Positions 1-7,223 of a stretch of 11,994 nucleotides of DNA are shown here, piece after piece. Where the stretch lies: positions 1 through 11,994 of the forward strand of contig JASHTQ010000378.1 in NCBI GenBank assembly GCA_030040475.1, written 5' to 3'. Numbering within the stretch: position 1 is the first letter of the stretch; each line of letters begins with the position of its first letter. A program made the translations under genes and the position numbers. Source of the stretch: Streptosporangiaceae bacterium. GTDB taxonomy: Bacteria; Actinomycetota; Actinomycetes; Streptosporangiales; Streptosporangiaceae. A model generated the notes under the pieces. The model worked only from the letters and a program-made list of their open reading frames with translations, was not told the DNA's origin and made no database searches.

Positions 1-576
1 CGGACGTTCGACGACGCCTACGGGTGGATCTCGCGGGCGGTGGGGCGGCGGCTCACCACGCCGGAGGCGCTCGGCACGGCGCTCGCGGGCCGGTCGAGGA
101 TGCGGTGGCGGGGCTGGATAACCGCTGCCCTGGAGGATGCCGCCGACGGGGTCCACTCTCCGCTGGAGCGCAACTACGTGCACGGGGTGGAACGCGCCCA
201 CGGCTTGCCTGTCGCGCGGCGGCAGGCAGGGCGCAGGCTCGGCAGCGGGATGCGGTACCTGGACAATCTGTACGAGGACTACGGGGTCTGCGTCGAACTC
301 GACGGACTGGCCGCCCATCCGGCGGAAAGCCGCTGGCGCGACGCCCGAAGGGACAACGCCAACCTGGCGCTGGGCACCAGGACGCTGAGGTACGGCTGGC
401 CCGACGTCACCGAACGGCGGTGTGCGACCGCCGCGGAAATCGCCGCCGTCCTTCGCCGGAATGGCTGGCAAGGCACGCTGCGCCGCTGCGGCCCGGACTG
501 TACCGTCACGAGCGGCGCGCCGGCTGCGGCTACCATGCCCGTCAGCGGTTCGGGCCGGGAGCCAGTCGCCAGCTAA
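1..576 (+). CDS. DUF559-type (Vsr-like fold) protein, 3' part only
   Basis: The reading frame is open from base 1 to the TAA at 574-576, giving 191 residues; the true start lies upstream. After a helical stretch with the RMRWRGWI segment (about 34-40) comes LSPLER-like VHSPLERNYV (51-60), and then the core MRYLDNLYEDYGVCVELDG (84-102). Next is RWRDARRDNANLAL (111-124), followed by LRYGWPDVT (129-137). This order matches actinobacterial DUF559 proteins, which share the Vsr/very-short-patch endonuclease fold: an acidic residue in the VELDG strand, the RRDN helix, and then a strand ending in W-x-D-V. Such proteins often carry an N-terminal winged-helix region resembling AbiEi antitoxins; here that part is off the window. 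The frame continues about 23 residues past the Cys pair RRCGPDC (161-167), where I would expect homologues to end. Nuclease activity is not demonstrated for this group. It converges on the next gene with a 10-base gap. Confidence 0.8.
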   Translation, partial: RTFDDAYGWISRAVGRRLTTPEALGTALAGRSRMRWRGWITAALEDAADGVHSPLERNYVHGVERAHGLPVARRQAGRRLGSGMRYLDNLYEDYGVCVELDGLAAHPAESRWRDARRDNANLALGTRTLRYGWPDVTERRCATAAEIAAVLRRNGWQGTLRRCGPDCTVTSGAPAAATMPVSGSGREPVAS

Positions 577-586
577 AACAAGGAGT

Positions 587-1393
587 TCAGGAACGAGCGG
601 CGTGGCGCTTGGAGTTGCGCTTGGAGCGGGAGGAGGTCGACGAGGACGACGATGTTGACGGCGTCTCGGCGGGCTGGGACGGCGTGGGGGCGGTCTTGGC
701 CGCGGTCACCAGGGCCTCCATGAGCCGCAGGTCGTCGCCGTCTTCAGGATTCCACTGCACGCCGATGCCGAACCTGTGGCCCTGCAACTCGACCGCCTCG
801 ATCACCTGATCCTCGGTCCAGGCGACGGTGAGCAGCCCGTTGCCGATCCTGTTGATCGCCTGGTGGTGAGCGGCCGGCACGTGCGCCGCGCCGCCGAGCA
901 CGCGGCCCAGCTTGCTCGCGGCGGTGACCTGAACGTCGTGCGTCGTCAGCTTGATCGGGTCCGGCCGGTGGCTCGCGTTGCCCAGCCGGTCCGGCAGGTG
1001 CTGGACGAGGGTGCCGCCGCGGGCGATGTTCAGGATGTGCAGGCCGCGGCCGACCGCCAGGAACGGGAGGTCGGCCTCGATGGCCGCGCGGGCGATCGCC
1101 AGCTCGAACCTGTCTCGCCTGTGGTCGGGCGTGTCGGTCTCGGGGTGCGGTTCCTCGTCGTAGAGCGAAGGGTCGACATCCCTGCCGCCGGTCAGCAGCA
1201 GACCGTCGAGGACGGCGATCAGGCCGGGCACGGAATTGGCGGGTATGGGCGGCAGGACGATCGGCGTCCCGCCGGCCCGCTCGACGGCGCGGGTATAGCT
1301 CACCGGCGAGACGACAGCTTCGCGAATCCAGTTACCCCAGCGAGCGGCCTCGAGCTCGCCGGTAATGCCGATTATCGGGCGGCCCATCCCCAT
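587..1393 (-). CDS. Glutamine amidotransferase-like protein of the gamma-glutamyl-GABA hydrolase (PuuD) family, catalytic Cys and His missing
   Basis: The fold is that of class I amidotransferase/peptidase C26: MGRPIIGITGE at the start, the oxyanion-type LLLTGGRDVDPSLY (about 66-78) and the elbow LAVGRGLHILNIARGGTLVQHLPD (112-135). HHQAIN (176-181) and GIGVQWNPE (209-217) follow. PuuD-type enzymes cleave gamma-glutamyl amides with a Cys-His-Glu triad, normally C in [IV]CRG and H in WHPE. Here the DNA reads GTC GGC CGC at the elbow (Gly115) and TGG AAT CCT (Asn215); only Glu217 remains. The ~245-residue fold is otherwise unbroken, so I read it as a pseudoenzyme rather than a decayed gene. The last ~25 residues are a Ser-rich then Arg/Lys-rich tail. 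I chose the ATG at 1393 because AGGAGG (1398-1403) precedes it by 4 bases. An ATG at 1387 is as good, and one at 1429 has no ribosome site. It is divergent from the flavohaemoglobin gene. Confidence 0.88.
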   Translation of the reverse strand: MGMGRPIIGITGELEAARWGNWIREAVVSPVSYTRAVERAGGTPIVLPPIPANSVPGLIAVLDGLLLTGGRDVDPSLYDEEPHPETDTPDHRRDRFELAIARAAIEADLPFLAVGRGLHILNIARGGTLVQHLPDRLGNASHRPDPIKLTTHDVQVTAASKLGRVLGGAAHVPAAHHQAINRIGNGLLTVAWTEDQVIEAVELQGHRFGIGVQWNPEDGDDLRLMEALVTAAKTAPTPSQPAETPSTSSSSSTSSRSKRNSKRHAARS

Positions 1394-1529
1394 CCGTCCT
1401 CCTGCACGTAAGGTTCCAATGCCCATCATGGTCCATCACGCCCACGCCAGGTCTGCCCACCGGGAAAATCCCCCGTCCCCGTTGATCCCCGACTGAGGAA
1501 ATCGATTGTAACGGTACGCGGCCGGTGTG
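1394..1529. promoter_or_regulatory. Divergent intergenic region, left part
   Basis: About 136 bases separate the amidotransferase-like start from the palindrome at the flavohaemoglobin start. Apart from the ribosome site noted separately, it contains a short inverted repeat GGGA-AAA-TCCC (1461-1471). I could not pick a convincing promoter for the leftward gene. Confidence 0.3.
1398..1403 (-). promoter_or_regulatory. Ribosome binding site AGGAGG deciding the amidotransferase-like start
   Basis: On the - strand AGGAGG lies 4 bases before the ATG at 1393 and 10 bases before the ATG at 1387. It falls inside the longer frame that opens at ATG 1429, so it argues for one of the two inner starts. 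Confidence 0.7.
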
Positions 1530-1542
1530 ACACTTAAAGTGT
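1530..1542. promoter_or_regulatory. Palindrome overlapping the flavohaemoglobin start (possible operator)
   Basis: The arms ACACTT (1530-1535) and AAGTGT (1537-1542) are a perfect inverted repeat around a single A. The heptamer GTGTGAC also occurs twice, at 1525-1531 and 1539-1545, 14 bases apart. TAAAGT (1535-1540), which fits the actinobacterial -10 pattern TAnnnT, lies inside the palindrome and 6 bases before the ATG at 1547. A protein bound here would block transcription start. Regulation by nitric oxide or redox sensors is known for flavohaemoglobin genes, but I cannot assign a regulator to this site. Confidence 0.5.
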
Positions 1543-1546
1543 GACT

Positions 1547-2761
1547 ATGTCAGAAGGTGATTGGTCGACACCATCGAGTGACGAACCTGTCCATCATAAT
1601 GGGGGGCTTACACCGCCAAACAACGCAGACGGGACGGAAGGCAATCCCGTCCTGGCCTCATTCCGGCTGCTGGAATCGCGGGCCGACGCGGCCATGACGT
1701 ACTTCTACGGGCAGCTGTTCGCCATGGACCATGAGATCAGGGCGATGTTCCCCGCGGCCATGGACCAGCAGCGCAGCCGGTCGTTCGGTGCACTCGCCCG
1801 AATCGCCGCGGGCGCGGGCCGACAGGACAGCGCGGAACTCGATTCTTACCTGCAAGAACTCGGCCGCGCGCACCGCAAGTTCGGGGTCCGCGAGCGGCAC
1901 TACGACGCCTTCCGCCAGGCGCTCATGGCCACCTTGCCCAAGTTCGCGGCCGAGCGCTGGGACGCGACCGCGAAGGCGGCCTGGCTGGCCACGTTCGACC
2001 GCGCCGCAGGCGTCATGATCGAGGGCGCGCGGCGGGATGCCGCGCATTCCCCGGCGTGGTGGACCGGCACCGTGACCGCCAAGGAGCCGCGCGGGCCCGA
2101 TCTCGCCGTGCTGACCATCCGGCCGGACCAGCCGCTGAGCTACCTGCCGGGTCAGCACGTCAGCGTGCAGACGCCGCGCTGGCCCAGGCTGTGGCGCAGG
2201 TACTCGATCGCGAACGCGCCTCGCCCCGACGGGACGCTGCGCCTGCACGTGCGCGCCATAACCGGCGGGCTCGTCAGTCCCGCCCTCGTCCATCACGTCC
2301 GGGTCGGCGAGCCGCTGGTGATCGGCGCCGCGGCCGGGACGATGACCGCGGACACCGGCTCGGCCCGTGACGTCTTGTGCCTGGCGGGCGGCACCGGGCT
2401 CGCCCCGATCAAGGCGATCATCGAGGCGATCATCCGCACGCCCGCTCCTGGCCAGCGCCGCGAGATCGTGCTCTACTACGGCGGACGGCGGCGGCAGGAC
2501 CTCTACGACCTGGCGGACCTGCGCCAGATCGAGGTGGCCTATCCGTGGCTGCGGATCATCCCCGCGGTGTCGGACGAGGCGGTGCCGGACGAGATGGCCG
2601 CGGACGTCATGCACGGCACGGTGCCCGAACTGGCCGCCACATCGACCTGGTTCGACAGGGACGTCTACGTCAGCGGCCCGGACGCGATGATCCGCCGGAC
2701 GGTGCGGGTGCTCGACGATCTCGGCGCCCCCCGCCACCTGGTCCGCTACGACCTCGGCTAG
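1547..2761 (+). CDS. hmp: Flavohaemoglobin (nitric oxide dioxygenase type)
   Basis: This is a haem globin fused to an FAD/NAD(P)H reductase. Such proteins convert NO to nitrate with O2 and NAD(P)H in the cytoplasm. From the ATG it has 404 residues. A 33-residue polar, probably disordered extension comes first. The globin domain (about 35-165) has B10 Tyr54 in YFYGQLF, a Gln at the E7 position (Gln75 in MDQQRS) and proximal His109 in GRAHRKFGV. The reductase part has YLPGQHVSV (199-207), FAD-binding RRYS (217-220), the pyridine-nucleotide loop GGTGLAPI (281-288) and the C-terminal VYVSGPDAM. The end, VRYDLG, lacks the ECFGP-type ending of E. coli Hmp, so it belongs to a divergent actinobacterial branch. 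No Shine-Dalgarno is visible. I chose ATG 1547 because TAAAGT lies 6 bases upstream, consistent with a leaderless message; GTG 1541 is possible. Its stop shares CTAG with the convergent gene. Confidence 0.9.
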   Translation: MSEGDWSTPSSDEPVHHNGGLTPPNNADGTEGNPVLASFRLLESRADAAMTYFYGQLFAMDHEIRAMFPAAMDQQRSRSFGALARIAAGAGRQDSAELDSYLQELGRAHRKFGVRERHYDAFRQALMATLPKFAAERWDATAKAAWLATFDRAAGVMIEGARRDAAHSPAWWTGTVTAKEPRGPDLAVLTIRPDQPLSYLPGQHVSVQTPRWPRLWRRYSIANAPRPDGTLRLHVRAITGGLVSPALVHHVRVGEPLVIGAAAGTMTADTGSARDVLCLAGGTGLAPIKAIIEAIIRTPAPGQRREIVLYYGGRRRQDLYDLADLRQIEVAYPWLRIIPAVSDEAVPDEMAADVMHGTVPELAATSTWFDRDVYVSGPDAMIRRTVRVLDDLGAPRHLVRYDLG

Positions 2762-3450
2762 TCGCCAGATCCGAGGTGCTCGCCGAAGAAGGCGAGGATC
2801 CGGCGCCAGGCATCCTGCGCGGCCTCCGGCTTGTAGTCAAGCCGCAGCAGCGCGGCCAGCGGGGCCAGCGAGGGCGGCCGACGGCTCATGAAGCCGTGGC
2901 CGGCACCGGGGTAGACCTTCACGTCGTGCGGCACGTCAAGCGCGGTCAGCGCGGCCTCGAGCCGCCGCGGATGCGCCTGGCCCATCAGGTCCTTCGCCCC
3001 GTAGCTGCCGATGATCGGGCAGGAGCCCGCGAGCACCCGGACCGCGTCGGCAGGGACCTCGCCGTAGTTGACCGAGGCGGCGGAGAACTTCCGCGGCGCG
3101 CACAGCAGCGCGAACCCGCCGCCCATGCAGAACCCGATCACCCCGGTGCGTCCGGTGCAGTCGTCGCGGGCCGCGAGCCACTCCCGGCACGCCTCGATGG
3201 CCTCGAACGACGGCCCGTGCCCGGCGTGCATCTCGCCGAACACGCCGCGGACGCAGCGCAGCCAGGACTTGCCCCGGTACAGGTCCGGCGCCAGGGCGAG
3301 GTACCCCTCGGCGGCCAGATGGTCGGCCAGGCCGCGGATGTCCGCGTTCAGCCCGAACACCTCGTGGATGACCACCACGCCCGGCCAGGGTCCGGCGCCG
3401 GCAGGGACGGCCAGGTAGCCGGGATGGTTCTGGACGGTCACGTCGGGCAC
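2758..3450 (-). CDS. Dienelactone hydrolase-family alpha/beta hydrolase
   Basis: The 230-residue length is typical of the family. The catalytic triad is visible: Cys108 in the elbow GFCMGG, Asp154 in SYGAKD and His185 in GAGHGF. The early Glu30 in VIHEVFGLN is the residue that in dienelactone hydrolases assists activation of the Cys. The family hydrolyses dienelactone in chlorocatechol breakdown, but most actinobacterial members are of unknown substrate and no other aromatic-degradation gene is nearby. The start is GTG, preceded at 9 bases by GAGGAGG (3461-3467, - strand). That strong site overlaps the 3' end of the broken thyX-like gene, so the two were probably cotranscribed. Its TAG stop shares the bases CTAG (2758-2761) with the TAG of the flavohaemoglobin gene, leaving no room for a terminator between the two transcripts. 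Confidence 0.9.
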   Translation of the reverse strand: MPDVTVQNHPGYLAVPAGAGPWPGVVVIHEVFGLNADIRGLADHLAAEGYLALAPDLYRGKSWLRCVRGVFGEMHAGHGPSFEAIEACREWLAARDDCTGRTGVIGFCMGGGFALLCAPRKFSAASVNYGEVPADAVRVLAGSCPIIGSYGAKDLMGQAHPRRLEAALTALDVPHDVKVYPGAGHGFMSRRPPSLAPLAALLRLDYKPEAAQDAWRRILAFFGEHLGSGD

Positions 3451-3460
3451 CGGCCCGCAC

Positions 3461-3467
3461 CTCCTCA
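3461..3467 (-). promoter_or_regulatory. Ribosome binding site GAGGAGG for the dienelactone hydrolase-like gene
   Basis: On the - strand GAGGAGG stands 9 bases before GTG 3450. A second GTG directly abutting the site (3460) is in another frame and too close to be used. The site therefore fixes the start at 3450. Confidence 0.65.
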
Positions 3468-4026
3468 GACCTTGCGCCAGCCGGGAACCCCGGTGCCGTC
3501 GGTCACCGTGTAGTCGCTGAACAGGGCCGGCGCCTCCGCCCGCATGATCTCGCCGATCTTGCCGAACACCAGGCGGATCTCCTCCTCGGCGCCCTGATCG
3601 GTCCGGGCCCCGATCGTGTGCCGCAGCGTGCGGATGTTGGCCGTCCAGACCAGCCCGGTGGCCACACCCTCAGGGGCGAACCGGCGCATGAACGAGGTCT
3701 TGTGCTTCTTCTCGTGCATCCTAGTGTCGTCGTCGTCCAGGCCGAAGTGCCCGGCCATCCACAGCTGGAACTCCTCGAGCTGCCTTCTGATATTCAAGTC
3801 GGTTACTAACTGGGTTGAGCGTGCCGAAGACCTCAGTTCCGTCGACCTTAGGCCACGGCTTCCAGCCCGCGAACTCGGCAAGGTCCTGAGCATCGTTGCC
3901 GCGCTGATCGCGATCTAGGCGCTCCAGCCAGTGCTCGCCGCCCACCTCGCGCAGGTAGGCCGCCATCGCGTCGTAATCGACTTTCGGCCGGGCAACCAGG
4001 AAGACCTCGGGCTCTACACTTCTCAC
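3465..4026 (-). pseudogene. Broken second thyX-like gene (flavin-dependent thymidylate synthase paralogue)
   Basis: Two open pieces in different frames together resemble the two ends of a long-form ThyX-like protein. The first (start about 4026) reads VEPEVFLVARPKVDYDAMAAYL and then EFAG near 3866. The second, shifted by one base, reads EEFQLWMAGHFGLDDDD, KKHKTSFMRRFAPEG and TANIRTLRH, and ends PGWRKV at 3465. From memory of the family, about 100-130 residues normally lie between them, including the RHRxxSxxExxR flavin/dUMP motif; here there are only some 80 bases of unrelated sequence. GTA-GAG-CCC stands where a GTG start would be expected, so the original start may also be lost. An upstream in-frame GTG (4026) remains. 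With the motif gone and the frame broken, catalytic activity is very unlikely. The C-terminal piece could still be translated alone. It lies just downstream of intact thyX and 14 bases upstream of the hydrolase start. Confidence 0.75.
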
Positions 4027-4162
4027 CGCACAGCACACTACAGACCAGGGCTGACATTCCGAGGTGCGCGACACGAGTCAGGGTGCGCGAGAGTTTGCGG
4101 GCGACCTCAGGCCTGCCTGTCTGACCCGGGTGCCCGCACCGGTCGGGCCGCCGCGGAGGTGG

Positions 4163-4888
4163 CTACGGGCAGACGCGCCCGTTCCGCTCAAAGGCAGCAT
4201 GCGTCAACGGCATCAGCCGTTCCCACAACGCCTCCATCTGCTCTGCGACCATCTCGATCTCCCGCTGCGGGAATGACGGGAACGCGGCGCCGGAGTTCCG
4301 CACGCGCAGCGACAGGAAGTTCATCAGGGCGCGTGCGTTGCACGTGGCGTACATCGAGGAGTACAACCCGACCGGGAGCACGGTGCGGGCCACCTCGCGC
4401 GCCACGCCCGCCTCAAGCATCGACAGGTAGGCAGCGTAGGCCTGGCGGCAAGACTCCTGGACGCTGGCACTGACCAGCTCATGCTGCTCGGCAGTGCCGT
4501 CCTCGAACACATAGGCCCCCGGCTTGCCGGTTTGCACCAGCTTGCGGTCCCGACCAGGACGGTAGAAGACCGGGCTGAGCTTGCGGTACCGGCCGCTTTC
4601 CTCGTTGTAGCTGAAGGTGCGGTGCCGCATGAACTCCCGGAATACGAAGATCGGCGCCTGCACGTAGAAGGTCATCGAGGAATGCTCGAACGGGGTGCCG
4701 TGCCGGTCACGCATCAGGAAGTTGATCAGTCCGGCCGACCGCTCTGGATCCGCGTCGATTTCCGCCAGGGTCTGCTCGCCTTTGGTGGACACCCGCGCCG
4801 CCCAGATCACGTCCGCATCAGAGGCTGCGTGCTTGATCAGCTCGACAGTCATGTCGCTGCGGAAGGTGATGCCCGACATGGTAGTCAT
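4163..4888 (-). CDS. thyX: Flavin-dependent thymidylate synthase ThyX
   Basis: ThyX makes dTMP from dUMP using methylene-tetrahydrofolate and FADH2, as a homotetramer in the cytoplasm. It replaces ThyA or works alongside it. The 241-residue length is normal for the family. The full signature RHRTFSYNEESGRY is at 88-101 and the dUMP-binding region LPVGLYSSMYATCNARALMNFLSLR is at 171-195. The C-terminus PQREIEMVAEQMEALW...THAAFERNGRVCP is typical of actinobacterial ThyX. No key residue looks changed. Three ATGs are in frame near the start (4888, 4879, 4852). I kept 4888, which has only a weak GGGCAGA upstream. The gene starts 43 bases after the trpEG stop on the same strand with no visible terminator between, so it may be read through from the attenuated trp promoter. 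An inactive paralogue follows 136 bases downstream. Confidence 0.95.
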   Translation of the reverse strand: MTTMSGITFRSDMTVELIKHAASDADVIWAARVSTKGEQTLAEIDADPERSAGLINFLMRDRHGTPFEHSSMTFYVQAPIFVFREFMRHRTFSYNEESGRYRKLSPVFYRPGRDRKLVQTGKPGAYVFEDGTAEQHELVSASVQESCRQAYAAYLSMLEAGVAREVARTVLPVGLYSSMYATCNARALMNFLSLRVRNSGAAFPSFPQREIEMVAEQMEALWERLMPLTHAAFERNGRVCP

Positions 4889-4931
4889 TCTGCCCGGCCA
4901 GAGCTGGTGCCATCGGCCGCTGACATGCTGG

Positions 4932-7187
4932 TCACTTGCTAGTCTCCGAGACTGTGTGCGCCGAGTGAGTGACGGTCCCGGTCATTACCGATCCCGGCCG
5001 TGAGTCTTCAAGGGCAAGGCTAGCGAGACGGGCACGACACAGGTCAAGGACGTTGCCGATGATCTGGTGGCCGACGCGGCCTGAGGCGGTGAGGATCGAC
5101 TCGGGGTGGAACTGCACCGCCCAGCGGCCCGCGGCGGCGTCCTCGATCGCCATCACCACGCCGTCCGCCCCCTCTGGCGAACACAGCGACGCGGTCACCG
5201 CGAAACCGCCGCGGACCTCGGCGGCCGGCGCGTACAGGCTGTGGTAGCGGCCGGCGGTGAACTCGGCGGGCAGCCCGGCGAGCAGCGATCCCCCGGATAC
5301 CCGGACCAGCCCCGGCTTGCCGTGCGCGGGCTCGGGCAGCAGGCCGAGCGTGCCGCCCGCGTGCTCGACCATGGCCTGCAGCCCCAGGCAGACGCCGAAG
5401 ACCGGCAGCTGACGCGCGTAGACCTGGTCGAGCAGCGCGGCGCAGCCGAAGTCCGCGGGCCGTCCCGGACCGGGAGAGAGCACGACCAGGTCCGGCGCGT
5501 AGGAGTCGAGCAGGGCGGGCGGGAAGCCGGATCGCAGGGTCGTCACCTGCGCCCCGTGCTGGCGGAAGTAGTCGCCGAGCGTGTGCACGAAGGAGTCCTG
5601 GTGGTCGACGAGGAGCACCCGCAGCCCGCGGCCGCCGCGCTCGGCGGGCCCGGACGGGGCCGGGTTCGCCGCCTCGGCGGTGAGGCGCCCGGCCTCGGCC
5701 AGCGTCTCGAGCAGCGCACGCGCCTTGATGTGGGTCTCCCGCTCCTCGGCCTCGGGCACCGAGTCGTACAGCAGCGTCGCGCCCGCGCGCACCGCCGCGA
5801 TCCCGCCGGCGATGTGCGCGGTACGCAGCGTGAGCCCGGTGTTCATCGACCCGTCGAAGCCGATCTTGCCGACCGCGCCGCCGTACCAGCGGCGCGGCGT
5901 CTGTTCGTGATCCTCGATGAACTGCATGGCCCAGGTCTTCGGCGCGCCGGTCACGGTGACCGCCCACATGTGGGTGAGGAACGCGTCCAGCGCGTCGAAC
6001 CCGGGCCGCAGCCGTCCCTCGATGTGATCCACGGTGTGGATGAGGCGGCTGTACATCTCGATCTGCCGACGGCCGATGACCCGCACCGAGCCCGGCACGC
6101 AGACCCGCGCCTTGTCGTTGCGGTCCACGTCGGTGCACATGGTCAGCTCGGATTCCTCCTTGGCCGAGCCGAGCAGGGTGGCGATGTTCGCCGCGTCCTC
6201 GAGCGTGTCCTCGCCGCGGGCGATCGTGCCGGCGATCGGGCAGGTCTCCACCCGGTCCCCTGTCACCCTGACGTACATCTCCGGCGACGCGCCGACCAGG
6301 AACTCCCCCTCGCCCAGGTTGAACAGGAACTCGTACGGCGCCGGGTTGCGCTGCCGGAGCAGCTCGTAGAACGCGGCGGGCGACGCGCAGCTGCCGTGGA
6401 ACACGTGGCTCGGCACGACCTCGAACAGGTCCCCGCAGGCGAACCGCTCCCTGGCCACCTCCACGACCCGCGCATAGCTACCCGGCCGCGGCGGCTGAGG
6501 CAGTTCTCTTTTTTCCCGAACGAGCCGTGGTGCGCCCGCAGCGTCCGTGCTTGCCGTCCGGCGGTCCAGGCCCGCCGTCGATGTCCCGCCGACCTCGAAC
6601 TCGTAGCTGTACCTGACGGCTTCCTCGCGCTTGCGGTCGAGCACCCAGATCTCGTCGGGCAGGTGCAGCACCAGGTCGCGCTGGGCGGCCGGGCGCTGCA
6701 GCCGCAGCCGCACCGGCTCGAACTGGAACGCCAGGTCGTATCCGAACGCGCCGTACAGCCCCAGGTGGGGGTCGTCGCAGCCGAACGCGGCGGCGATCTC
6801 CCGCAGCGCGGTGAAGACCGTGGGCCGGCGGCTGCGCTCCTCCTCGGTGAACTCCCTGTCGGGCTCGGGGATCACCACGGTGTCGTCGGCGACGAGCTCG
6901 CCGGCCCGCTGCATGGCGGCGCGGATCACCGGCATCAGCACGCGGCCCCGCTCGTTGAGCGCGCGCGCCGTTACCCGCCGGCCGACGGCGATGATCTCGG
7001 CGCACGGGTCGACGTAGGCCATGTGCCAGCGGCTGTACCGTCCCGGGTACTCCATTCCCGAGCTCATCACGCCGCCGCGGCGGCCGTCGACGGAGGCCGC
7101 GATGACGCCGAGCTCGGCGGGGTCGAACGGCGTAGCGGTGCGGGTGACGCGCACGCCGCCGCGAGTCGTCAGGTGCGATGAGTCCAC
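4932..7187 (-). CDS. trpEG: Anthranilate synthase, fused TrpE-TrpG
   Basis: This enzyme makes anthranilate from chorismate and glutamine, the first committed step to tryptophan. The TrpE part (about 20-505) has SSGMEYPGRYSRW (42-54), in the tryptophan-feedback region of fused enzymes. It also has PIAGTIARGED (317-327), TDVDRNDKARV (352-362), VTGAPKTWAMQFIE (412-425) and GFDGSMNTGLTLRTAHI (443-459). After a short Pro/Ala linker (508-520), the TrpG part has LLVDHQDSFVHTLGDY (525-540), PGPGRPADFG (572-581), nucleophile Cys600 in GVCLGLQAM, and His694/Glu696 in QFHPES. The 751 residues match single-chain TrpEG enzymes of rhizobia and streptomycetes. PhzE-like phenazine enzymes share this architecture, but no phenazine genes are present and the upstream trp leader settles the tryptophan role. 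The start is GTG 7187 with AAGGGG 5 bases upstream. A ~27-residue tail follows the amidotransferase domain. Confidence 0.95.
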   Translation of the reverse strand: MDSSHLTTRGGVRVTRTATPFDPAELGVIAASVDGRRGGVMSSGMEYPGRYSRWHMAYVDPCAEIIAVGRRVTARALNERGRVLMPVIRAAMQRAGELVADDTVVIPEPDREFTEEERSRRPTVFTALREIAAAFGCDDPHLGLYGAFGYDLAFQFEPVRLRLQRPAAQRDLVLHLPDEIWVLDRKREEAVRYSYEFEVGGTSTAGLDRRTASTDAAGAPRLVREKRELPQPPRPGSYARVVEVARERFACGDLFEVVPSHVFHGSCASPAAFYELLRQRNPAPYEFLFNLGEGEFLVGASPEMYVRVTGDRVETCPIAGTIARGEDTLEDAANIATLLGSAKEESELTMCTDVDRNDKARVCVPGSVRVIGRRQIEMYSRLIHTVDHIEGRLRPGFDALDAFLTHMWAVTVTGAPKTWAMQFIEDHEQTPRRWYGGAVGKIGFDGSMNTGLTLRTAHIAGGIAAVRAGATLLYDSVPEAEERETHIKARALLETLAEAGRLTAEAANPAPSGPAERGGRGLRVLLVDHQDSFVHTLGDYFRQHGAQVTTLRSGFPPALLDSYAPDLVVLSPGPGRPADFGCAALLDQVYARQLPVFGVCLGLQAMVEHAGGTLGLLPEPAHGKPGLVRVSGGSLLAGLPAEFTAGRYHSLYAPAAEVRGGFAVTASLCSPEGADGVVMAIEDAAAGRWAVQFHPESILTASGRVGHQIIGNVLDLCRARLASLALEDSRPGSVMTGTVTHSAHTVSETSK

Positions 7188-7223
7188 GATGGCCCCTTAG
7201 GGTGTCAGGACCCAGGAGGCGGG

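Noticed and set aside
577..586. Terminator between the convergent genes at 576 and 587
   Set aside because: The gap is 10 bases with no stem or T-run.
1525..1545. CRP-like (TGTGA...TCACA) or Rex-like (TGTGAAC...TTCACA) site before the flavohaemoglobin gene
   Set aside because: The two GTGTGAC copies are direct repeats, not inverted, so neither consensus is met. Only the inner ACACTT/AAGTGT symmetry is kept as a feature.
2377..3513. 378-codon open frame on the + strand
   Set aside because: It crosses two well-supported genes on opposite strands and has no recognisable motif.
4063..4090. Direct repeat GGTGCGCGA, two copies (4063-4071 and 4082-4090)
   Set aside because: Nine bases of high-GC sequence repeated once is expected by chance here, and there is no mobile element around it.
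5106..7181. 691-codon open frame on the + strand
   Set aside because: It is antisense to trpEG and its translation is Arg/Gly/Pro/Val-rich nonsense without motifs. trpEG carries all catalytic signatures.
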